Shown one piece after another: positions 21,086 to 32,806 of a stretch of DNA of 64,000 nucleotides. Each line of letters opens with the position of its first letter. The first letter of the stretch is position 1. The notes under the pieces are model-generated. The model ran no database searches. It was not told the origin of the DNA and worked only from the letters and a program-made list of their open reading frames with translations. Where the stretch lies: contig NC_058196.1 in assembly GCF_907165205.1 (NCBI RefSeq), positions 9,714,501 to 9,778,500 on the forward strand, written 5' to 3'. The DNA is from Coccinella septempunctata. Its lineage: Eukaryota > Arthropoda > Insecta > Coleoptera > Coccinellidae. Both the position numbers and the translations under genes were made by a program.

Positions 21086-21397
21086 CATTTTCCTCCGGTT
21101 AAAAATAGACGTCAAGGTAGCTTCCATCGAAAAGGAAACTCAAAGGCAGTATCGGCAGGCGACCAAGCTGATAACAGCCACAAATCTTCGGATATCCTCA
21201 CAGAATTCAATCTCTCATCCGTTCCTTCCACTCCACCTTTCACTGTCTTGCTTCAAGACATCGTCAAAAACGGACGGACTCTACTTACCTTCACAAGGCC
21301 GGGCGATGTACGTTTCCACGAGATACATCTATTTGTTTGTCAGCAGCTAATTGTCGTATCCTCATATTGTGTGCGTTTACCTCTAAAACTCATATGA
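21086..21397 (+). other. Open frame that may be an upstream exon of the membrane ORF
   Basis: A stop-free stretch of 103 codons with protein-like composition (includes VPSTPPFTVLLQDIV and LLTFTRPGDVRFHEIHLF) but no ATG start. It ends about 55 bp before the acceptor-like TTTTCAG at 21446-21452 that precedes the membrane ORF. Equivalent stretches occur at 25378, 29827, 34119, 37911, 41733 and 49411. I see no donor that joins the two in phase with confidence, so its coding status is open. Confidence 0.25.
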
Positions 21398-21472
21398 TCC
21401 GTCGTGCCCGTTCGGAGTTATGGTCTTCGAGAAAGCTTTCTCGGATTTTCAGCCTGCCGGTGGTATGTGGCC

Positions 21473-21643
21473 ATGTATGTAGTTAATGTGGTCGATTGGC
21501 ACACGTTCGAAATTGGCGAAATGCCTTCCGACACCCTCGGTTTGACTGTCGGTACCGGTTTAGGGGTGAGTGTCCTCGCTGGTATCTTGTCCGGGGTCTA
21601 TTTCATCATCGGATACAGGAGCAGGATTGGCAGAAAAAGGTAA
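21473..21643 (+). CDS. Putative small single-pass membrane protein or terminal exon (U1)
   Basis: 56 codons from the first in-frame ATG. The frame is also open upstream through an acceptor-like TTTTCAG (21446-21452), so this may be the last exon of a larger gene. The product has one hydrophobic helix (around LAGILSGVCFIIGY) and a short basic tail, RSRIGRKR, then TAA overlapping an AATAAA signal. This would be a type I membrane protein end with a cytoplasmic basic tail. U1 has Tyr for Cys in the helix. It is convergent with the ankyrin gene. Not recognised; conservation across units may simply reflect recent duplication. Confidence 0.3.
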   Translation: MYVVNVVDWHTFEIGEMPSDTLGLTVGTGLGVSVLAGILSGVYFIIGYRSRIGRKR

Positions 21644-21801
21644 ATAAAATTGTATAGAATACGGAATCTTTAACTTGAACGGGAGTGGCAGTCGGCCGAT
21701 TATTGTCACGTATACAATTTTATTTACCTTTTTTTGCCAATCCTGCTCCTGTATCCGATGATGAAACAGACCCCGGACAAGATACCAGCGAGGACACTCA
21801 C
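21566..21801. repeat. 91-bp inverted repeat (hairpin) in U1
   Basis: Arms 21566-21656 and 21711-21801 with a 54-bp loop, nearly perfect. The arm is the 3' end of the membrane ORF with its polyadenylation signal. It recurs in every unit (U0 at about 271-507; U2 at 25858; U3 at 30307; U4 at 34599; U5 at 38391; U6 at 42213; U7 at 49891). The remnant at 19985 lacks the second arm, so the inversion seems to have arisen before or during amplification. Confidence 0.9.
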
Positions 21802-21974
21802 TCGGTGAAATCCTGAATTTTTCTTCCATTTAATGTGTCTTGTTTCGTTCAAAACCTTCCCGAGAGAACTTAAAAAATAAGTTATAAATAAAGTCAATGT
21901 ACAGTTAACTTTCATTAGAATTGGGATTTTCAGGATGTGCATTAATTTTTTACGCAGTGTATTTTAACGATGAA

Positions 21975-21980
21975 TTTATT
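21975..21980 (-). terminator. Polyadenylation signal of the ankyrin gene (U1)
   Basis: AATAAA on the minus strand about 60 nt after the ankyrin stop codon; the same in the other units. Confidence 0.7.
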
Positions 21981-22038
21981 AACAGAAAAAAAGCATTCTT
22001 TAAATCGATATATACATTAATATAAACACAATTATTAT

Positions 22039-23836
22039 TTACAATCCTCTCATATGGGACTTTGGTCGAATAATTGGTAAACCGATTGTGGTGAAATCCT
22101 TCCTTTCTGAATATATATCTTTAATTCTCCTGACTGTAAGCTCCCAGGTTTCCAAAACCTCGTCGAAGAAGGCTGATTGTGGTTCGCCAACCATCGCTGT
22201 AGAAGGATCAAGAGACGAGATAAGCGTCGGATACATATAAACTCGGCCACTCAGTATTTGGAAAGGTGTAAATGGGAATCTCCCATCAAATCTGACGGAG
22301 TTCTCGAAATGAATTAAATCCTTATCGAGACGATGCCACAGACATCTCAGCTCATCGTCAGAGTAGATATCCTGATGGATCTTCTCAGGAATAGGAATTC
22401 CATTCAGTGTATGGATGAAGGCGTATTTCATGATCAATAATTTCATTTTCGAATTTCCTCTCTTGATGGCCAGCTCGAACGGATTCAAATTCTGCTTGTT
22501 CAGCATATCCAATCTTGCCCCGTGTCGCAGAAGACAAGCTGCCATTGGCAGGTTCCCATAGGAGACTGCTTTGTGCAAAGGCGTCTCGCTGGCCATGTTT
22601 ATCGCGTTTACGTCTATGCCACGTTCTGTGAGGATATATGTTGCTTCTTTGTAAATCTCCGGTTTCACATTCGTCAGCATCGCTAGGCAATGCAGACAAT
22701 TGTTCAGTTTGAAATCGGTGTTGCTGGCATCGCTGGTGTTATCTAGAAGTAGCCTGATCAATTCAGGACTAGGCCATTTTTTAGCCATCAGCAGCAGCAG
22801 GGTGTTCCCCCTTATATCAATGGCATCTAAGTCGACGTTATATTTGAGAAGTTCTTCAATGCATTCTTTTCTCTTTTCACTGCTATCATTCACCATGTGG
22901 ATAGGCTTGGAACCGTCGCATGTTTCTGCTTCAACATTGGCACCATTAGTCACCAGGGTTTCAACCAGATGGAGATGCCTAAATTGTATAGCCAGGTGGA
23001 GGGGGGTAACCTTTTTCGAGTCAGTGGCATTGACATTAGCTCCTTTTCGTAATAAAAACAGGACTTTCTCCAAATTTCCCGTTTCGACAGCCACATGAAG
23101 ATCGGTTTTCTGAGGATCCTCAATATTTTCTTTTGGAATATTGATTGTCTGTAAAGAATTTAAGAGAAATTAGGCGATTGTTATGAAGTTAATACTTATA
23201 TATCAGGTTTTGTGAACAACAAAAATTCAGTCGGTCTATACAGGATGAATCTGTGACTCTTACAAATATTTAAACAATATATTATCGAGGTGAAAAGAAA
23301 CATTTTTTTATACCATTTTTTTCGATTCAGCCCTGATAAAAAGATATAGCCATTTTGAGTTTTCATAATGAGCCATAGAGAAACAAGATTCCCTTCAGAA
23401 TAAAAGCAGAATCTTTGACACTACACATATATGGTTCTTTCAAATAGAATTGCAATCAGTCAAATCAGTTCATGGTACGTAATGGTCATAATGGAAAAAC
23501 TGGAGATGTAGGTGATATTTTGTGTTTAAAAAAGATTCATCAAATAAATGATAAACTATATTGCGAAATTCATTTCATTCGATAAAACCTTTAGTGAGAG
23601 AAAATTTTTTTCATCAGCCTGTATCTTTTAAACCGAGCCGATTCGGAAAAAATGGTTCAGGAAAAAAATGTTTTTTTTGACCTCAAGAATATACTGTTAA
23701 AATGTTTGTACGAATCAAAGATTTCGCGTATACAAGAATTTTCAAGAATCATTGCAAATCTCTTTACAGAAAACTTTTATGCACTTACCATTTTGCGAGA
23801 ATTGTGGTGTCTTGTTTTATTCTCTCTTCGCGACAT
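22039..23836 (-). CDS. Ankyrin-repeat protein gene, U1 (two exons)
   Basis: Model: exon 1 23789-23836 (16 codons, ending CAAAATG|GTAAGTG), a 640-bp intron, and exon 2 22039-23148 after CTTTACAG. Both junctions are phase 0, giving 385 aa. Exon 2 alone has no ATG at its start, which supports the upstream exon. Residues about 27-275 hold roughly seven ankyrin repeats (TPLHLAIQFRHLHLVETLV, TPLHKAVSYGNLPMAACLL and weaker ones). A unique ~110-aa C-terminal region follows (FPFTPFQILSGRVYMYP). No signal peptide or membrane segment is seen, so the protein is probably intracellular and protein-binding. TATA at 23935-23942 and AATAAA at 21975 complete the gene. One of seven tandem copies; function unknown. 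Confidence 0.85.
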
Positions 23837-23906
23837 ATTTCAGGTTTTAAACACACTGTAGATTAAAAATTTTAACTGTACTGACACGATTGAAAAACGA
23901 AGCACA

Positions 23907-23942
23907 ACTGTACAAAGACACCCATTTACGTTCATTTATATA
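23907..23942 (-). promoter_or_regulatory. TATA-Inr core promoter of the ankyrin gene (U1)
   Basis: TATATAAA (23935-23942) lies about 33 nt before an initiator-like ACAGTTGTG, about 75-100 nt before the exon 1 ATG. Equivalent TATA boxes: 28227 (U2), 32676 (U3), 36942 (U4), 40760 (U5, with a 4-bp insertion altering its 5' end), 47968 (U6), 52269 (U7). The 158-bp array starts about 120 bp further upstream. Confidence 0.65.
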
Positions 23943-24065
23943 CTCGTAGGAATGGCTAGGTACGTAATTTTTTTCTGAGAACCGTAAGATGACCACCGAA
24001 ATTTCTGCCCCCTTTCAAAATCTCAAACTACCTGACAAATGACAGTTAATGTTTATTTGCCAATT

Positions 24066-25013
24066 GGGGATAACGACCCTGTAATAATTTTGGGATGGGA
24101 CTTAACTTTTCGGTTAATTTGAATTGAGATTAGGAAGGGGGCAATAAGGAATGTTTTTCTTAAATTGAAATTATTCCGAGAATTTTTATCAGAAATATAT
24201 TTATGGAACTGTTGTGCGAAACTGGGTATAACGACCCTGTAATAATTTTGGGATGGGACTTAACTTTTCGGTTAATTTGAATTGAGATTAGGAAGGGGGC
24301 ATTAAGGAATGTTTTTCTTGAATTGAAATTATTCCGAGAATTTTTATCAGGAATATATTTATGGAACTGTTGTGCGAAACTGGGTATAACGGCCCTGTAA
24401 TAATTTTGGGATGGGACTTAACTTTTCGGTTAATTTGAATTGAGATTAGGAAGGGGGCAATAAGGAATGTTTTTCTTAAATTGAAATTATTCCGAGAATT
24501 TTTATCAGAAATATATTTATGGAACTGTTGTGCGAAACTGGGTATAACGGCCCTGTAATAATTTTGGGATGGGACTTAACTTTTCGGTTAATTTGAATTG
24601 AGATTAGGAAGGGGGCATTAAGGAATGTTTTTCTTGAATTGAAATTATTCCGAGAATTTTTATCAGGAATATATTTATGGAACTGTTGTGCGAAACTGGG
24701 TATAACGGCCCTGTAATAATTTTGGGATGGGACTTAACTTTTCGGTTAATTTGAATTGAGATTAGGAAGGGGGCAATAAGGAATGTTTTTCTTAAATTGA
24801 AATTATTCCGAGAATTTTTATCAGAAATATATTTATGGAACTGTTGTGCGAAACTGGGTATAACGGCCCTGTAATAATTTTGGGATGGCACTTAACTTTT
24901 CGGTTAATTTGAATTGAGATTAGGAAGGGGGCAATAAGGAATGTTTTTCTTAAATTGAAATTATTCCGAGAATTTTTATCAGAAATATATTTATGGAACT
25001 GTTGTGCGAAACT
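24066..25013. repeat. 158-bp repeat array, 6 copies (U1)
   Basis: 948 bp, exactly six 158-bp copies. Copies differ mainly at AATAAGG/ATTAAGG, TAAATTG/TGAATTG and CAGAAAT/CAGGAAT sites, suggesting subtypes that spread by unequal exchange. It lies just upstream of the ankyrin promoter. Confidence 0.95.
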
Positions 25014-25764
25014 TTCTAAATGCACAGTGACATGCAAGGAGAGGGCATTTGTAATTAGGTATCCTGTATTTTTAACTTGATTGGATCCGTAATTTTATAA
25101 ATATTGGGATTTTTGAAGGGATCAAACAGCGCAGTATCTGGATGGGGTTTTGACTTTGAACAAGCAAAAAACCCTGACTTTGCTCCTAACATTTTTACCC
25201 TGAAACGTTCTAACACACTTTGAAAAATATGAACCCTTAATTCTTATCGAAATGTTTCAATCCTTTTTTCCTTATTGTTATTCTTCCTTCAGGTCATCCT
25301 AAGTTGGTCGTATGAAATAATAATGAATATAAACACATTTTCGATAAGCTGCACTCGTGATAACCTACAAGGTATAACATTTTCCTCCGGTTAAAAATAG
25401 ACGTCAAGGTAGCTTCCATCGAAAAGGAAACTCAAAGGCAGTATCGGCAGGCGACCAAGCTGATAACAGCCACAAATCTTCGGATATCCTCACAGAATTC
25501 AATCTCTCATCCGTTCCTTCCACTCCACCTTTCACTGTCTTGCTTCAAGACATCGTCAAAAACGGACGGACTCTACTTACCTTCACAAGGCCGGGCGATG
25601 TACGTTTCCACGAGATACATCTATTTGTTTGTCAGCAGCTAATTGTCGTATCCTCATATTGTGTGCGTTTACCTCTAAAACTCATATGACCCGTCGTGCC
25701 CGTTCGGAGTTATGGTCTTCGAGAAAGCTTTCTCGGATTTTCAGCCTGCCGGTGGTATGTGGCC

Positions 25765-25935
25765 ATGTATGTAGTTAATGTGGTCGATTGGCACACGTTC
25801 GAAATTGGCGAAATGCCTTCCGACACCCTCGGTTTGACTGTCGGTACCGGTTTAGGGGTGAGTGTCCTCGCTGGTATCTTGTCCGGGGTCTGTTTCATCA
25901 TCGGATACAGGAGCAGGATTGGCAGAAAAAGGTAA
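25765..25935 (+). CDS. Putative small membrane ORF (U2)
   Basis: Copy of the U1 ORF at 21473 with Cys in the membrane helix. Same acceptor-like site, stop codon and overlapping AATAAA. Confidence 0.3.
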   Translation: MYVVNVVDWHTFEIGEMPSDTLGLTVGTGLGVSVLAGILSGVCFIIGYRSRIGRKR

Positions 25936-26330
25936 ATAAAATTGTATAGAATACGGAATCTTTAACTTGAACGGGAGTGGCAGTCGGCCGATTATTGTCA
26001 CGTATACAATTTTATTTACCTTTTTTTGCCAATCCTGCTCCTGTATCCGATGATGAAACAGACCCCGGACAAGATACCAGCGAGGACACTCACTCGGTGA
26101 AATCCTGAATTTTTCTTCCATTTAATGTGTCTTGTTTCGTTCAAAACCTTCCCGAGAGAACTTAAAAAATAAGTTATAAATAAAGTCAATGTACAGTTAA
26201 CTTTCATTAGAATTGGGATTTTCAGGATGTGCATTAATTTTTTACGCAGTGTATTTTAACGATGAATTTATTAACAGAAAAAAAGCATTCTTTAAATCGA
26301 TATATACATTAATATAAACACAATTATTAT

Positions 26331-28128
26331 TTACAATCCTCTCATATGGGACTTTGGTCGAATAATTGGTAAACCGATTGTGGTGAAATCCTTCCTTTCT
26401 GAATATATATCTTTAATTCTCCTGACTGTAAGCTCCCAGGTTTCCAAAACCTCGTCGAAGAAGGCTGATCGTGGTTCGCCAACCATCGCTGTAGAAGGAT
26501 CAAGAGACGAGATAAGCGTCGGATACATATAAACTCGGCCACTCAGTATTTGGAAAGGTGTAAATGGGAATCTCCCATCAAATCTGACGGAGTTCTCGAA
26601 ATGAATTAAATCCTTATCGAGACGATGCCACAGACATCTCAGCTCATCGTCAGAGTAGATATCCTGATGGATCTTCTCAGGAATAGGAATTCCATTCAGT
26701 GTATGGATGAAGGCGTATTTCATGATCAATAATTTCATTTTCGAATTTCCTCTCTTGATGGCCAGCTCGAACGGATTCAAATTCTGCTTGTTCATCATGT
26801 CCAATCTTGCCCCGTGTCGCAGAAGACAAGCTGCCATTGGCAGGTTCCCATAGGAGACTGCTTTGTGCAAAGGCGTCTCGCTGGCCATGTTTATCGCGTT
26901 TACGTCTATGCCACGTTCTGTGAGGATATATGTTGCTTCTTTGTAAATCTCCGGTTTCACATTCGTCAGCATCGCTAGGCAATGCAGACAATTGTTCAGT
27001 TTGAAATCGGTGTTGCTGGCATCGCTGGTGTTATCTAGAAGTAGCCTGATCAATTCAGGACTAGGCCATTTTTTAGCCATCAGCAGCAGCAGGGTGTTCC
27101 CCCTTATATCAATGGCATCTAAGTCGACGTTATATTTGAGAAGTTCTTCAATGCATTCTTTTCTCTTTTCACTGCTATCATTCACCATGTGGATAGGCTT
27201 GGAACCGTCGCATGTTTCTGCTTCAACATTGGCACCATTAGTCACCAGGGTTTCAACCAGATGGAGATGCCTAAATTGTATAGCCAGGTGGAGGGGGGTA
27301 ACCTTTTTCGAGTCAGTGGCATTGACATTAGCTCCTTTTCGTAATAAAAACAGGACTTTCTCCAAATTTCCCGTTTCGACAGCCACATGAAGATCGGTTT
27401 TCTGAGGATCCTCAATATTTTCTTTTGGAATATTGATGGTCTGTAAAGAATTTAAGAGAAATTAGGCGATTGTTATGAAGTTAATACTTATATATCAGGT
27501 TTTGTGAACAACAAAAATTCAGTCGGTCTATACAGGATGAATCTGTGACTCTTACAAATATTTAAACAATATATTATCGAGGTGAAAAGAAACATTTTTT
27601 TATACCATTTTTTTCGATTCAGCCCTGATAAAAAGATATAGCCATTTTGAGTTTTCATAATGAGCCATAGAGAAACAAGATTCCCTTCAGAATAAAAGCA
27701 GAATCTTTGACACTACACATATATGGTTCTTTCAAATAGAATTGCAATCAGTCAAATGAGTTCATGGTACGTAATGGTCATAATGGAAAAACTGGAGATG
27801 TAGGTGATATTTTGTGTTTAAAAAAGATTCATCAAATAAATGATAAACTATATTGCGAAATTCATTTCATTCGATAAAACCTTTAGTGAGAGAAAATTTT
27901 TTTCATCAGCCTGTATCTTTTAAACCGAGCCGATTCGGAAAAAATGGTTCAGGAAAAAAATGTTTTTTTTGACCTCAAGAATATACTGTTAAAATGTTTG
28001 TACGAATCAAAGATTCCGCGTATACAAGAATTTTCAAGAATCATTGCAAATCTCTTTACAGAAAACTTTTATGCACTTACCATTTTGCGAGAATTGTGGT
28101 GTCTTGTTTTATTCTCTCTTCGCGACAT
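26331..28128 (-). CDS. Ankyrin-repeat protein gene, U2 (two exons)
   Basis: Exons 28081-28128 and 26331-27440, intact, 385 aa, same splice sites as U1. It differs from U1 at a few residues, for example DMMNKQ instead of DMLNKQ and EPRSAFF instead of EPQSAFF. TATA at 28227-28234. Upstream array of seven 158-bp repeats. Confidence 0.85.
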
Positions 28129-28357
28129 ATTTCAGGTTTTAAACACACTGTAGATTAAAAATTTTAACTGTACTGACACGATTGAAAAACGAAGCACAAC
28201 TGTACAAAGACACCCATTTACGTTCATTTATATACTCGTAGGAATGGCTAGGTACGTAATTTTTTTCTGAGAACCGTAAGATGACCACCGAAATTTCTGC
28301 CCCCTTTCAAAATCTCAAACTACCTGACAAATGACAGTTAATGTTTATTTGCCAATT

Positions 28358-29462
28358 GGGGATAACGACCCTGTAATAATTTTGGGATGAGACTTAACTT
28401 TTCGGTTAATTTGAATTGAGATTAGGAAGGGGGCAATAAGGAATGTTTTTCTTGAATTGAAATTATTCCGAGAATTTTTATCAGAAATATATTTATGGAA
28501 CTGTTGTGCGAAACTGGGTATAACGGCCCTGTAATAATTTTGGGATGGGACTTAACTTTTCGGTTAATTTGAATTGAGATTAGGAAGGGGGCAATAAGGA
28601 ATGTTTTTCTTAAATTGAAATTATTCCGAGAATTTTTATCAGAAATATATTTATGGAACTGTTGTGCGAAACTGGGTATAACGGCCCTGTAATAATTTTG
28701 GGATGGGACTTAACTTTTCGGTTAATTTGAATTGAGATTAGGAAGGGGGCAATAAGGAATGTTTTTCTTAAATTGAAATTATTCCGAGAATTTTTATCAG
28801 AAATATATTTATGGAACTGTTGTGCGAAACTGGGTATAACGGCCCTGTAATAATTTTGGGATGAGACTTAACTTTTCGGTTAATTTGAATTGAGATTAGG
28901 AAGGGGGCAATAAGGAATGTTTTTCTTAAATTGAAATTATTCCGAGAATTTTTATCAGAAATATATTTATGGAACTGTTGTGCGAAACTGGGTATAACGG
29001 CCCTGTAATAATTTTGGGATGGGACTTAACTTTTCGGTTAATTTGAATTGAGATTAGGAAGGGGGCATTAAGGAATGTTTTTCTTGAATTGAAATTATTC
29101 CGAGAATTTTTATCAGGAATATATTTATGGAACTGTTGTGCGAAACTGGGTATAACGGCCTGTAATAATTTTGGGATGGGACTTAACTTTTCGGTTAATT
29201 TGAATTGAGATTAGGAAGGGGGCAATAAGGAATGTTTTTCTTAAATTGAAATTATTCCGAGAATTTTTATCAGAAATATATTTATGGAACCGTTGTGCGA
29301 AACTGGGTATAACGGCCCTGTAATAATTTTGGGATGGGACTTAACTTTTCGGTTAATTTGAATTGAGATTAGGAAGGGGGCAATAAGGAATGTTTTTCTT
29401 AAATTGAAATTATTCCGAGAATTTTTATCAGAAATATATTTATGGAACTGTTGTGCGAAACT
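28358..29462. repeat. 158-bp repeat array, 7 copies (U2)
   Basis: 1105 bp. Seven copies, one with a single-base deletion (GGCCTG near 29158). The longest array in the window. Confidence 0.95.
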
Positions 29463-30213
29463 TTCTAAATGCACAGTGACATGCAAGGAGAGGGCATTTG
29501 TAATTAGGTATCCTGTATTTTTAACTTGATTGGATCCGTAATTTTATAAATATTGGGATTTTTGAAGGGATCAAACAGCGCAGTATCTGGATGGGGTTTT
29601 GACTTTGAACAAGCAAAAAACCCTGACTTTGCTCCTAACATTTTTACCCTGAAACGTTCTAACACACTTTGAAAAATATGAACCCTTAATTCTTATCGAA
29701 ATGTTTCAATCCTTTTTTCCTTATTGTTATTCTTCCTTCAGGTCATCCTTAGTTGGTCGTATGAAATAATAATGAATATAAACACATTTTCGATAAGCTG
29801 CACTCGTGATAACCTACAAGGTATAACATTTTCCTCCGGTTAAAAATAGACGTCAAGGTAGCTTCCATCGAAAAGGAAACTCAAAGGCAGTATCGGCAGG
29901 CGACCAAGCTGATAACAGCCACAAATCTTCGGATATCCTCACAGAATTCAATCTCTCATCCGTTCCTTCCACTCCACCTTTCACTGTCTTGCTTCAAGAC
30001 ATCGTCAAAAACGGACGGACTCTACTTACCTCCACAAGGCCGGGCGATGTACGTTTCCACGAGATACATCTATTTGTTTGTCAGCAGCTAATTGTCGTAT
30101 CCTCATATTGTGTGCGTTTACCTCTAAAACTCATATGACCCGTCGTGCCCGTTCGGAGTTATGGTCTTCGAGAAAGCTTTCTCGGATTTTCAGCCTGCCG
30201 GTGGTATGTGGCC

Positions 30214-30384
30214 ATGTATGTAGTTAATGTGGTCGATTGGCACACGTTCGAAATTGGCGAAATGCCTTCCGACACCCTCGGTTTGACTGTCGGTACCGGT
30301 TTAGGGGTGAGTGTCCTCGCTGGTATCTTGTCCGGGGTCTGTTTCATCATCGGATACAGGAGCAGGATTGGCAGAAAAAGGTAA
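30214..30384 (+). CDS. Putative small membrane ORF (U3)
   Basis: Identical in arrangement to the U1 and U2 copies, with Cys in the membrane helix. Confidence 0.3.
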   Translation: MYVVNVVDWHTFEIGEMPSDTLGLTVGTGLGVSVLAGILSGVCFIIGYRSRIGRKR

Positions 30385-30779
30385 ATAAAATTGTATAGAA
30401 TACGGAATCTTTAACTTGAACGGGAGTGGCAGTCGGCCGATTATTGTCACGTATACAATTTTATTTACCTTTTTTTGCCAATCCTGCTCCTGTATCCGAT
30501 GATGAAACAGACCCCGGACAAGATACCAGCGAGGACACTCACTCGGTGAAATCCTGAATTTTTCTTCCATTTAATGTGTCTTGTTTCGTTCAAAACCTTC
30601 CCGAGAGAACTTAAAAAATAAGTTATAAATAAAGTCAATGTACAGTTAACTTTCATTAGAATTGGGATTTTCAGGATGTGCATTAATTTTTTACGCAGTG
30701 TATTTTAACGATGAATTTATTAACAGAAAAAAAGCATTCTTTAAATCGATATATACATTAATATAAACACAATTATTAT

Positions 30780-32577
30780 TTACAATCCTCTCATATGGGA
30801 CTTTGGTCGAATAATTGGTAAACCGATTGTGGTGAAATCCTTCCTTTCTGAATATATATCATTAATTCTCCTGACTGTAAGCTCCCAGGTTTCCAAAACC
30901 TCGTCGAAGAAGGCTGATCGTGGTTCGCCAACCATCGCTGTAGAAGGATCAAGAGACGAGATAAGCGTCGGATACATATAAACTCGGCCACTCAGTATTT
31001 GGAAAGGTGTAAATGGGAATCTCCCATCAAATCTGACGGAGTTCTCGAAATGAATTAAATCCTTATCGAGACGATGCCACAGACATCTCAGCTCATCGTC
31101 AGAGTAGATATCCTGATGGATCTTCTCAGGAATAGGAATTCCATTCAGTGTATGGATGAAGGCGTATTTCATGATCAATAATTTCATTTTCGAATTTCCT
31201 CTCTTGATGGCCAGCTCGAACGGATTCAAATTCTGCTTGTTCATCATGTCCAATCTTGCCCCGTGTCGCAGAAGACAAGCTGCCATTGGCAGGTTCCCAT
31301 AGGAGACTGCTTTGTGCAAAGGCGTCTCGCTGGCCATGTTTATCGCGTTTACGTCTATGCCACGTTCTGTGAGGATATATGTTGCTTCTTTGTAAATCTC
31401 CGGTTTCACATTCGTCAGCATCGCTAGGCAATGCAGACAATTGTTCAGTTTGAAATCGGTGTTGCTGGCATCGCTGGTGTTATCTAGAAGTAGCCTGATC
31501 AATTCAGGACTAGGCCATTTTTTAGCCATCAGCAGCAGCAGGGTGTTCCCCCTTATATCAATGGCATCTAAGTCGACGTTATATTTGAGAAGTTCTTCAA
31601 TGCATTCTTTTCTCTTTTCACTGCTATCATTCACCATGTGGATAGGCTTGGAACCGTCGCATGTTTCTGCTTCAACATTGGCACCATTAGTCACCAGGGT
31701 TTCAACCAGATGGAGATGCCTAAATTGTATAGCCAGGTGGAGGGGGGTAACCTTTTTCGAGTCAGTGGCATTGACATTAGCTCCTTTTCGTAATAAAAAC
31801 AGGACTTTCTCCAAATTTCCCGTTTCGACAGCCACATGAAGATCGGTTTTCTGAGGATCCTCAATATTTTCTTTTGGAATATTGATGGTCTGTAAAGAAT
31901 TTAAGAGAAATTAGGCGATTGTTATGAAGTTAATACTTATATATCAGGTTTTGTGAACAACAAAAATTCAGTCGGTCTATACAGGATGAATCTGTGACTC
32001 TTACAAATATTTAAACAATATATTATCGAGGTGAAAAGAAACATTTTTTTATACCATTTTTTTCGATTCAGCCCTGATAAAAAGATATAGCCATTTTGAG
32101 TTTTCATAATGAGCCATAGAGAAACAAGATTCCCTTCAGAATAAAAGCAGAATCTTTGACACTACACATATATGGTTCTTTCAAATAGAATTGCAATCAG
32201 TCAAATCAGTTCATGGTACGTAATGGTCATAATGGAAAAACTGGAGATGTAGGTGATATTTTGTGTTTAAAAAAGATTCATCAAATAAATGATAAACTAT
32301 ATTGCGAAATTCATTTCATTCGATAAAACCTTTAGTGAGAGAAAATTTTTTTCATCAGCCTGTATCTTTTAAACCGAGCCGATTCGGAAAAAATGGTTCA
32401 GGAAAAAAATGTTTTTTTTGACCTCAAGAATATACTGTTGAAATGTTTGTACGAATCAAAGATTCCGCGTATACAAGAATTCTCAAGAATCATTGCAAAT
32501 CTCTTCACAGAAAACTTTTATGCACTCACCATTTTGCGAGAATTGTGGTGTCTTGTTTTATTCTCTCTTCGCGACAT
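30780..32577 (-). CDS. Ankyrin-repeat protein gene, U3 (two exons)
   Basis: Exons 32530-32577 and 30780-31889, intact, 385 aa. The intron donor is GTGAGT here instead of GTAAGT, still a valid consensus. Carries DMMNKQ as in U2, and RRINDIYSE where other copies have RRIKDIYSE. TATA at 32676-32683. Confidence 0.85.
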
Positions 32578-32806
32578 ATTCCAGGTTTTAAACACACTGT
32601 AGATTAAAAATTTTAACTGTACTGACACGATTGAAAAACGAAGCACAACTGTACAAAGACACCCATTTACGTTCATTTATATACTCGTAGGAATGGCTAG
32701 GTACGTAATTTTTTTCTGAGAACCGTAAGATGACCACCGAAATTTCTGCCCCCTTTCAAAATCTCAAACTACCTGACAAATGACAGTTAATGTTTATTTG
32801 CCAATT

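Larger units (their letters stand above)
19985..21294. repeat. Unit remnant with the ankyrin gene deleted
   Basis: Starts at the point equivalent to base 507 of the unit and runs to the next unit start. Near 20207 the sequence passes directly from the ankyrin 3' flank to promoter-proximal sequence, so the entire ankyrin gene (about 1.8 kb) is missing. The TATA element (near 20277-20284), the start region and two 158-bp repeats remain. Confidence 0.8.
21295..25586. repeat. Tandem unit U1 (4292 bp)
   Basis: First complete unit, counted from AAGGCCGGGCGATG. Order: membrane ORF (+), 91-bp inverted hairpin, ankyrin gene (-), its promoter, six 158-bp repeats, then about 570 bp leading to the next unit. 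Unit length variation in the array is explained almost entirely by 158-bp repeat number. Confidence 0.95.
25587..30035. repeat. Tandem unit U2 (4449 bp)
   Basis: Same organisation as U1; 157 bp longer because of one more 158-bp repeat and a 1-base deletion within one repeat. Confidence 0.95.

Noticed and set aside
22039..23094. Single-exon ankyrin ORF starting at 23094
   Set aside because: The codon there is GTG, not ATG. The frame stays open to a 3' splice site and joins in phase to an upstream ATG exon.
22700..23098. 132-codon plus-strand frame opposite the ankyrin exon (all units)
   Set aside because: Shadow of the ankyrin coding strand, with low-complexity Ser/Leu content and no supporting signals.
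20406..25013. CRISPR array for the regularly spaced 158-bp repeats
   Set aside because: Repeats are contiguous without unique spacers and lie in eukaryotic gene flanks; no cas genes.
24604..25037. 80-95-codon minus-strand frames recurring in each unit
   Set aside because: They are readings of the 158-bp tandem repeat; 158 is not a multiple of three and the peptide is repeat-derived.
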